From: Xenopus tropicalis
Taxonomy: Eukaryota; Chordata; Amphibia; Anura; Pipidae
DNA length: 64,000 nucleotides
Direction: 5' to 3'
Assembly: GCF_000004195.4 (NCBI RefSeq)
Contig: NC_030678.2
Location: forward strand, 30,976,201 to 31,040,200
In this document: in pieces, positions 56,716 through 64,000 of the stretch
Layout: every line of letters begins with the position of its first letter
Position numbering within the stretch: position 1 is the first letter of the stretch
Position numbers and translations under genes: made by a program
The notes under the pieces: generated by a model
What the model saw: only the letters and a program-made list of their open reading frames with translations
The model's database searches: none
Told to the model about the DNA's origin: nothing

Positions 56716-57332
56716 TTAAGGTGGCTGTATCTGGTCAGGTCTGCTTGTCTGGGCCAGATATCATTTGGGCAGGCCTGTCGATGTACTCAATACACAGGGA
56801 TATCAATTGTCAACTCAGTCTTAAGGCAGCCATACACAGGCAGATTTCAGCTGCTGTTTCGGGTCCTTCAGAATGATTCGGGAGTTTATTTGCCAGTGTA
56901 TGAGCAACCCTGACGGCCTACCTCACCGATATGTGGCCTAAAACTGATCATGCACGCTTGATTCTCCAGTTGGATTGGGGGCCACATTGGCTCATTGATG
57001 TGGTCCTTGGTCCAATGGCCCATATACCCGCCGATTAGTGATGTTTGGGTTGAGAACAACTTGGCTTGCACCCGACCCTAACCCATCCGCTCTCAACCAT
57101 AACACTACGCAACCTGGCTTCTCCCCTCTATTTATAGACCCGCACCCCATCCGCCCCGCAATGATATAATAAAACCATGTTGGGCACGTGTATATAAATT
57201 CACAAGCCAGAAGAGGAAGCTGACAGTGTTAGGTCGCGGGCAGGTAGGGTGAGCAGGAGAGCTCAACCCGAAACCCGCTCGCTGGTATCCGGCCAGCCCG
57301 CACATCACTACTGCCGATATCACCCACCTTTA
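56716..57332. mobile_element. MITE family B, two pieces with a nested hAT
   Basis: 56716-56815 (CTTAAGGTGGCTGTATCTGG) and 56821-57332 (TTAAGGCAGCCATACACAGG to CACCCACCTTTAGG) are family B sequence. A 275-bp hAT-type element interrupts the second piece at 57036-57310. Confidence 0.6.
57036..57310. mobile_element. hAT-type MITE with 8-bp TSD, nested
   Basis: TAGTGATGTTTGGGTTGAGA and GCCCGCACATCACTA ends. The 8-bp flanks are CCGCCGAT (57028-57035) and CTGCCGAT (57311-57318); their one difference is a CpG-to-TpG change. Interior CACCCGACCCTAACCCATCC. Confidence 0.8.
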
Positions 57333-57649
57333 GGTGGGCATATTGGGAGAAGAACCTTTAGAATTCTGGCATAGTCCTATCATAGTAAATATTTGCAGGT
57401 GTACACTAATAACAAGGGCATGGCATTCTATTTTTCTATACACAAGGGCAAATGACTATTGTTCCATAAAACAACAGTGTTTTGGTCTACACTATATAAA
57501 TACCTCACAAATACAGATATTAAGAACCCCTACATATGCACTCAGTATGCCCTATACCAGTCAAAACCTAGTTGGCACTTTCACTTCAGAACTGTATGCT
57601 TCACCAAAAGATAAAGTGCCAATACATATTTGCAACCGCATATTAATGA
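57333..57649. other. Unrecognised
   Basis: No feature recognised. Confidence 0.4.
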
Positions 57650-57999
57650 GGTGGTTCCCCTCTTATGTTTTTTTTTTTATAGGTTTTGAATTATTTGCCT
57701 TCTGCTTCTGACTCTTTCCAGCTTTTAAATAGGGGTCACTTATCATGTAAGCCAAAAAACAAATGTTCTGTAAGGCTACCGTTTTATTGTTATTGCTTTA
57801 TAACCAATTTTCTATTTCCTGTTCATATTCAAGGCTATAATTTAAATCCTGGTTGCTAGAGTAGTTTTTACCTGACATTCCATACTGGAAAGCTGTTGAA
57901 TTAAAAGCTAAATAATTTGAAAAATATAGATAATAAAAAACAATCGCATAATTTTAATCGCTACATCATACTAAAAGTTAAGGTGAACAACCACTTTTA
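57650..57999. mobile_element. T2/Kolobok-type MITE, inverted, partial
   Basis: TTGCCTTCTGCTTCTGACTC, TTTAAATAGGGGTCACTTAT and TACTAAAAGTTAAGGTGAAC. The ends are eroded. Confidence 0.75.
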
Positions 58000-58163
58000 C
58001 CATTAAAATTCATTATTGCATGTAGCTCTCCAATTCACGGTTTATCTAGGACAGCAGAGATGATTTTTTCAATGATTTATAGAGCATACTATAACCTGAG
58101 TTTATCTGGAAGGACTCTTTATATTTATATCGTTAAGATGTTTGTATCCCAATGTACCATTGT

Positions 58164-58302
58164 TTAAAGAACTAAACCCCCCAAACAAAAGCCCCATCCG
58201 CTGACCTCCACCGAGGAGTACCTTCAACTGCACCTATGCCAGCAAGTTCCGTGTTGCAAAACTTATCTGAAGAGAACACGAAGATCCAGGAGAATGAAGA
58301 GC
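58164..58302. repeat. T2-like left-end fragment
   Basis: TTAAAGAACTAAACCCCCCA at 58164 is a T2-type left end; sequence then becomes unrecognisable. 58303-58335 (AATCTGCCCATGTATAACCA) is a family B end. Confidence 0.4.
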
Positions 58303-58337
58303 TTTAATCTGCCCATGTATAACCACCTTTACTATAA

Positions 58338-58517
58338 GGGCTCTGGCACACGGGGAGATTAGTCGCCCGCGACAAAACTCCCTGTTCGCGGGCGACTAAT
58401 CTCCCCGAGTTGCCATCACCTGCCATCCCACCGGCGAAAATGTAAGTCGCCGGTGGGATGGCACACGCGGCGGCGCGTTTTGTTGCGGGCAACTAATCTC
58501 CCTGTGTGCCAGAGCCC
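58338..58517. mobile_element. GGGCTCTGG foldback MITE, TAA TSD, internally deleted
   Basis: GGGCTCTGGCACACGGGGAG and CTCCCTGTGTGCCAGAGCCC ends with TAA on both sides (58335-58337, 58518-58520). At 180 bp it lacks much of the interior seen in the 46690 and 47620 copies. Confidence 0.88.
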
Positions 58518-58520
58518 TAA

Positions 58521-59329
58521 AGAAAGCAAACACTGCAACTGCTGCAGGCCCAGAAGGTATAGGAGAGGGGGGCTATTGGCCCATGATATTCCATCCCTAA
58601 TTAATACAGAATGATTTTGGGCAGTAAAATTTTTGCCATGAAAAAACACCGCTGCAACACACGGAACCAAAACACCCATATACTCCAATTCATTTTGGGC
58701 CGAAAAGTTGCCATAAAAAAAAAAGTCAGCAAAAAACCACCCACAGATAAAGTTGGGCTACTTCTCCAAAATCCCACTAATTCGACTCTGAATCTCTGTT
58801 TTATTGTATCTGATAAACATGCCTGAAGGTGACATTAAGGTAAAAATATCACATTGAGTCCAGTAAGTCTCTGACTACAATGATGTGGATCAGTTTCTAG
58901 CAGGAATAGATGTGCATAATGAACAAAGACTGGTGCTAGGGGAGCAATTAGTTTAAATGTTCCTAAGTGTGGCCTTGAAATATCAATAATGTTGCATGTT
59001 TTCAGGATATCCTCCCATTAGAACAAGTAAACGCAATTAAAACGCGTGGATTAGCTGTAATTTCCATTCCGAGTGAATGCAAGGATAGATTGACAAACTG
59101 CACTGCTGTAGAGTTCTGTACTACTGGTAACCTGAAGGCAGCATTCTCAGGGGGTCAACATACCATGTGACACCTACAGAATATAAACCTAGTGATACTC
59201 AGACACGATAGCTAGCACTTAATAATAATGGTCATATGTGCTATTATACTTGTATGGTTTGGGTGCATTATTTCAATAAAGTCAGCGTGTACACAGTTAT
59301 ACAGAGCTTTAAGGTGATACATTAAAGGC
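58521..59329. other. Unrecognised
   Basis: No exon or repeat recognised. Confidence 0.4.
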
Positions 59330-59450
59330 TAAGCTGGCACTCACAGAATCCCGTGTAGACAGGCGTAGTAAAAGCATAAAGTACTTTATTCACATTCTGT
59401 AAGGCACACACAGCCTTATGCATTTCATGCTGTTTTACCTAATCGTTATT
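59330..59450 (-). mobile_element. Penelope-like 3'-end fragment
   Basis: On the minus strand: ACAGCATGAAATGCATAAGG, CTGTGTGTGCCTTACAG, GTGAATAAAGTACTTTATGC, then GGGATTCTGTGAGTGCCAGC. The GAAA...AATAAAGTACTTT...GTGAGTGCC order is that of Penelope-like 3' ends. Assignment is inference. Confidence 0.4.
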
Positions 59451-61081
59451 TGACTGGGCAAAGCCAAAGCATCCAAAGACTTTAAAGAAAAGTCACTGGT
59501 TAATTTTGGTGTACCACCCCTTGCAAAGGTCTGGGACATGTGCACCTGGACCCCACTTCATATCTAGTAAGCACTCAAACACGTTCACCATACTTATACT
59601 GCTATGTTTACAAAAGCCTTTCTGCTGGCTCCGCCACTCCTCACCAAATTGGTGGATTAGCTAGATTTGGCCAAATTATAGATATAATTATACATTTGGC
59701 ATTGACAGCTTTAAATCTTGTGCATACTGCAAACATATTCAACTAAAAAGGTGACTAACTAAAAATTATGCCTTGCTAGGTTATGGCTTTCCAACTAGAG
59801 CTTATGGCCTTCAAGAAGTTTATGTACTGCATAACATTGTAGTTTTAATTTAATCTGTGCATCAATCCTGTGTTCTAACTGTTTTGGGGAGGGGGTAAGC
59901 ATTGGCAGCAAATTTTTGTTTGTTCATCTCTGCAGGAAAACTCTTCTATCTCTCCAAGGCTGATTGATTGGCATGTCTCAGAGGCAGGAGATGAAACAGG
60001 ATCAAGACAATCCAAGTATCACTGGAGTAACCTTAAACCCTTACATTTCATTAATCTTAATAATAAAGCAGAACCATCATGCAAAAAACATTCTTCTAGT
60101 TTTATAAAATGATTGGATAAAGTCATGGTCATCAGTTATATTCTATACTTACAGGTAGCGCCGCACACAACACGGAAACCCTAATACACCTCTCACTATA
60201 ATCTGTTCCTTCAAAAACTAGGAATAAATTGAATTTTTATATGCTGAAATCTGGCTGCAAAACAGTTCTTTTTTTCTGAATCATTTGAAATCCTGTCAGG
60301 GGAGAAGGGACTAAAACCCTGATGTTACAAATTGTTACAACTTCTCCACAGCTTAAAACAGTACGCAGAAACTACATAACCCAGAATCCATTGCACTATG
60401 ACGTTTCTTTCCTTATTTACATCACGTGTGCAGGGAATTGTGGGAATTGGAGGATGCAGGCTGAAGGCAGGCTGAGGACAGTCAACTTCTCTTACATTTT
60501 ATTTTTAGTCTCAAATTATCCAGCCAGATCAACAGGGGAACAGGGGGCCGGGCTTAGGTAACTGTTCCAAACCTTATTATTACATTAAAAATCATGAAAA
60601 AGCTGCATAGTTTTAATTGATGTATATTGCACATGTGCTCGAAATTATGTTTTCTTTTCAAAAAGGTTAAGTTGTGTTCCAATTTAAGTGAAATGAATGG
60701 ATAAAACTACAGATTAGAGCTGGTAACCAGGCTTACTGAGCTGGTACTGGGAAACAGGAGAAACTGGGTAACAGCGGGGGGGAAAAAGAAAATAATTCAT
60801 TTTTAAACAAATATGGGTAGGTAATTGCAGGCCGGCGCATGATGTTTCATGCCTTTACATGCAGACTTCACAGTTTTTCCTTTTGGCCTTGCAAGTAACC
60901 CTGTAAACTTTTCCAGCTTAGAGGTAATATTTGCACTTTCCATGGTGGAACAACAGGTTCAGTAGCACTTAAAGGGCCTCTGGCAAAGCTCTACATCTCC
61001 TCCTGTATTAATTCTTTTAAAGAAGCATTATTTCACTATCAAATTGTAAGCCATCCATTAAAAAGATTGTGTCTTTTGACT
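59451..61081. other. Mostly unrecognised
   Basis: 60371-60480 contains ACTACATAACCCAGAATCCA, TGACGTTT, ATCACGTG and GGGAATTGTGGGAATTGG, which look like promoter motifs but could equally be part of a repeat. No exon recognised. Confidence 0.35.
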
Positions 61082-61089
61082 TTCTAAGC

Positions 61090-61595
61090 CAGTGGTCCCC
61101 AACCTTTTTCGCACCAAGGACCGTTTTCAAGCAAGACAATTTTAACAAGGACCACGAGTGAGGGGGTAGCACAACTAGTGCATAGTAAATATTTTAATTA
61201 TTATATATATATAATGTAAATGTTATTATTTAATTTTATATTATGCAGTTTATTTTTTATTATTATTACTACATTATAAAATATAATATAGCTAATCATA
61301 ATACAAAATCAGTGGGAGACCTGAGCTTGTTTCCCTGCAACTAGATACGCCCAGCCCCTTTGCTCTTCTTACTCTTACCTAAGTGGTGACAATCCCTGCC
61401 AGTTAGTATGGAGCTTTAAGTATTTTGGTCCTTGTCGCAATCAGTAGAAAGCTTCCTGGGCTTTGCATAGTGGTTGTTATGGCTGTGTAACACATCAGAG
61501 AATTGGGATCACAGGTGAATGGGACCAGAGGCGGCCCAATTCAGCACAGCCCACGGCCCGGCACCGGTCCCCGGCCCGGTGGTTGGGGAGCCCTG
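61090..61595. mobile_element. hAT-type MITE with exact 8-bp TSD
   Basis: CAGTGGTCCCCAACCTTTTT and GGTTGGGGAGCCCTG ends with TTCTAAGC on both sides (61082-61089, 61596-61603). AT-rich centre, including TATATATATATA at about 61204. The right side holds GCACCGGTCCCCGGCCCGG. No transposase. Confidence 0.9.
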
Positions 61596-61684
61596 TTCTA
61601 AGCTATCACTTAAAGAGGTTGTTGACCTTTAAATTAACTTTAAGTATGATGTAGAGAGAGATATTTTGAGACAGTTTACAATTA

Positions 61685-62097
61685 GGGGCGTATTTATTAT
61701 GCTGTGTAAAACTAATTCGCCGAAAAAACGGAGTAAAAAGCTGTGTAAAATAAATTGAAAAGATCGCCGTCTGAACGCCGGATATTACGCCGTTATTTTC
61801 TATAAGTTCCGGTGGAAGAAAAAATGTGTAAATAAATTACGCCAATTTTACGCCGTTTTTACACAGCGAAGCCTGGTGATGTGTGGTGAATTTTGTTGCC
61901 ATTTTTTACATAGCATAATAAATATTACATTACATTTTACATTAACATTTATTTATAAAGCGCCAATATATTCCGCAGCGCTGTATAATAAGTGGGTTTC
62001 ATACATTGGACATACAGAGTAACATATAAAGCAATCAAAAACCGATACAAGAGGTGAAGAGGGCCCTGCCCAAAAGAGCTTACAATCTACAAGCCCC
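61685..62097. mobile_element. MITE with GGGGCGTATTTATTATGC ends, TTA TSD, nested in T2
   Basis: Left GGGGCGTATTTATTATGCTG, right half ACATAGCATAATAAATA followed, after a SINE insertion, by GCCCC. TTA flanks both sides (61682-61684, 62098-62100). The interior has ACGCCG/CGGCGT-type repeats. Probably PIF/Harbinger-like. Confidence 0.8.
61926..62092 (-). mobile_element. SINE 3' fragment nested in the MITE
   Basis: On the minus strand: GATTGTAAGCTCTTTTGGGC, then GCGCTGCGGAATATATTGGC and GCTTTATAAATAAATG with a simple AT tail. It sits five bases from the MITE right end. Confidence 0.75.
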
Positions 62098-62524
62098 TTA
62101 GTCTTCATTTTTTATGGTTTTTCAGTTATTTTAGATTTTTGTAAAAAAGCTATCCATTTTGGTTGCTTTTTTAAGCATCTATCTAGTTGCTAGGGTCCTT
62201 TTTTTCCTAGCAACCAGACAGTAGTTTGAATAAGAGTCTGGAATAAGTATTGGAGGGGGCTGAATAGCAAAATAAACGATCAAAAGTAACAATAACAATA
62301 AAATTGTAGCCTCATGGATCAACAGCTGCTTGCCTGCTGGGATCTGCGACCCCCAGTTTAAAGCTGGAAAGAGGTAGAAGAGAAAGGAAAACGACTTAAA
62401 AACTATTAAGAACAAATAATGAATACTAATTGCCAATTAGACATTCTATAGCGTATTAAAGTCAACTTAAAGGTGAACCACCCCTTTAACTGAAACCTGT
62501 CCGATTGGCCCATGGGCTAAAAAG

Positions 62525-62893
62525 CAGGGCTGTGGAGTCGGAGTCGAGGAGTCGGAGTCAATTTTGGGTACCTGGAGTCGGAGTCGGCAAAAAATGAACC
62601 GACTCCGACTCCTACTAAATTTAAATGGGAAAAAAAAAAAATAAAGCAAGTTTAAATGTCCCAATTCACAAACAGTCATAATTAATTACTTCTCTGCTAT
62701 AAGAATAAAGCCCAATGCACGCAGTGCATAAACAAACACGTTGAGTGACCATGAAGCATGCTTTTCATTGACTGTATGAATGTATAAAATACATTAGCAT
62801 ATTAAAAACAGAGGAGTCGGAGTCGTGGAGTCGGAAGTATCAGAAACTGAGGAGTCGGAGTTGGAGAATTTATCTACCGACTCCACAGCCCTG
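62525..62893. mobile_element. hAT-type MITE with GGAGTCGGAGTC repeats, exact 8-bp TSD
   Basis: CAGGGCTGTGGAGTCGG and CCGACTCCACAGCCCTG ends with CTAAAAAG on both sides (62517-62524, 62894-62901). Subterminal GGAGTCGGAGTCG repeats on both sides. A 159-codon frame (62825-63304) begins inside it and runs into unrelated DNA, so it is not a gene. Confidence 0.92.
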
Positions 62894-62901
62894 CTAAAAA
62901 G

Positions 62902-63787
62902 CATACTAGGGGCCACAAACAGTAGGGCCACCTTTCTTTTGTCCAGATCATTCATGCAAAGGATACAAATTATCAGAAATGGAAGTGAAATGAAGCTGCA
63001 GGTTCTTTTCACTTCATTAGTGAAGAAATGTTTAAATGTGCCCAATTCCATAACTCAGCACATGTATATCAGTCAGGAACAGCAGCCCACAACAGACTTG
63101 TCGATAATTGCACAAAATGAATATTGTTGCCACGTGTATATATGGTCAGCTATCAACAGATCTTGGATCACAGCTATGAAACAGACAGCAGTCACACTAA
63201 CAAAACACACACAGTTGATAGGGTGTAGGGGCATTAGCAACGGTTCTTGTACATATGCAGAATGCCACAGTATGGCCTCAATCCTCTATGATAAAGATGG
63301 CTAGAACGTCTGAAATAAAGCGTGAGACATCTGTTTCTTTGTTAAAGAAAACAAGGAGACCATTAGACCACACTTGTCTATGCAAGTGCAAAAATGCTTT
63401 ATTGTGTAAATTACTTACAAATCCAAACTCTGCATATCACTTTAAATAAGGCACAACTGTACGTGTGCATATTTCCTTTCATTGACCTCAGTGCTGAATG
63501 CTTAGGTACTGGAAGATGCTGCACACAAGCAGTAACATTTTTGCACTCCATGACCTCCCCTTCCAATGGCAAACGCTGCAGAGCACACCCTGCATAGTGC
63601 TGTAACCATGCAAGAGAAGGAATCTAACTCACAGTGTTAGAATAGAAATGAAAACACACAAAACATTTCAGAGAAACCAGCGAACACTCAGAATATATCC
63701 CTACTTTCACCCACTATCCCAGCCCCTAAAAGCAGGTAAATGCTTGTGTGGAAGGTCTGCAAAAATCCATATAAACTTGCGAGTCTT
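62902..63787. other. Unrecognised
   Basis: No exon or repeat recognised. Confidence 0.4.
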
Positions 63788-63948
63788 TTTCGGCGATTTC
63801 GGGAAATCGCGCCGCCACGTGTGCCATCCCGCCGGCGACTTACATGTTCGCCGGCGGGATGGCGGGTCATGGCAACTCGGGGAGATTAGTCGCCCGCGAA
63901 CAGGGAGTTTTGTCGCGGGTGACTAATCTCCCCCGTGTGCCAGAGCCC
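63788..63948. mobile_element. GGGCTCTGG foldback MITE, left half missing
   Basis: TTTTCGGCGATTTCGGGAAA, CATCCCGCCGGCGA palindrome, then CCCCGTGTGCCAGAGCCC at the right end, followed by TTA. The left terminus is absent. Confidence 0.8.
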
Positions 63949-63963
63949 TTAGAAATTAATGTA

Positions 63964-64000
63964 AGGGTGAAGACACACTGAGCTTCTGGTGGCAGCTACT
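63964..64000. repeat. Start of a further MITE at the window edge
   Basis: AAGGGTGAAGACACACTGAG and GCAGCTACT look like the end of another common Xenopus MITE, cut by the window. Confidence 0.4.

Larger units (their letters stand above)
61610..62489. mobile_element. T2/Kolobok-type MITE with nested insertions
   Basis: TTAAAGAGGTTGTTGACC to AAAGGTGAACCACCCCTTTAA with the T2 interior split at 61684 and resuming at 62101 with GTCTTCATTTTTTATGG. Confidence 0.88.

Noticed and set aside
62825..63304. 159-codon plus-strand frame, acidic start
   Set aside because: Begins within a hAT terminal repeat and continues into unrelated DNA without splice signals or domain.

Overview
The window is vertebrate nuclear DNA, almost certainly from a Xenopus frog (X. 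laevis or X. tropicalis; I cannot tell which). The evidence is the repeat content. About fourteen copies or fragments belong to the Xenopus T2/Kolobok-type MITEs, which have TTAA ends and a TTAAAGG... terminal inverted repeat. There are also hAT-type elements with 8-bp target-site duplications (TSDs), 3-bp-TSD foldback MITEs, tRNA-derived SINEs, a CR1/L2-type LINE fragment and Penelope-like fragments. There are no operons, prokaryotic signals, rRNA or CRISPR.

One protein-coding gene is supported, on the minus strand: pigl, the N-acetylglucosaminyl-phosphatidylinositol de-N-acetylase of GPI-anchor synthesis. Two consecutive exons are visible. Exon 3 (10050-10140, 91 nt) and exon 4 (4153-4220, 68 nt) have proper splice sites, compatible phases and clear similarity to the human protein, including the GHxNH metal-binding motif. 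The 5.8-kb intron between them is 4221-10049. I could not find exons 1-2 to the right (10141-64000) or exons 5-7 to the left (1-4152). The window is therefore best read as part of a large intron-rich gene whose intron 2 probably fills most or all of the right-hand 54 kb.

Layout. 1-4152: mostly unrecognised sequence. 4.5-10 kb (intron 3): a T2 MITE broken by a Penelope-like foldback with a hammerhead-like core; a MITE carrying a 1.5-kb array of a 52-bp satellite; a second Penelope-like foldback; SINEs; another T2 MITE. 10-16.9 kb: more MITEs and a second copy of the 52-bp satellite in the opposite orientation, so exon 3 lies between two long inverted arrays. 17-30 kb: scattered hAT, T2 and other MITEs, one hAT carrying its own 35-bp minisatellite, and a 5'-truncated LINE. 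31.7-33.1 kb: about 50 copies of a 28-bp tandem repeat, which produces a long but meaningless open frame. 34-64 kb: nested MITEs (three levels deep near 62 kb) separated by sequence in which I recognise nothing.

The long open reading frames (up to 506 codons) come from tandem repeats whose unit is not a multiple of three, or from MITE palindromes, and should not be annotated as genes. The most interesting points are the inverted satellite arrays around a pigl exon, the Penelope-like foldbacks with a ribozyme-like core, a 61-bp segment copied between two sites in the same intron, and several exactly datable nested insertions.
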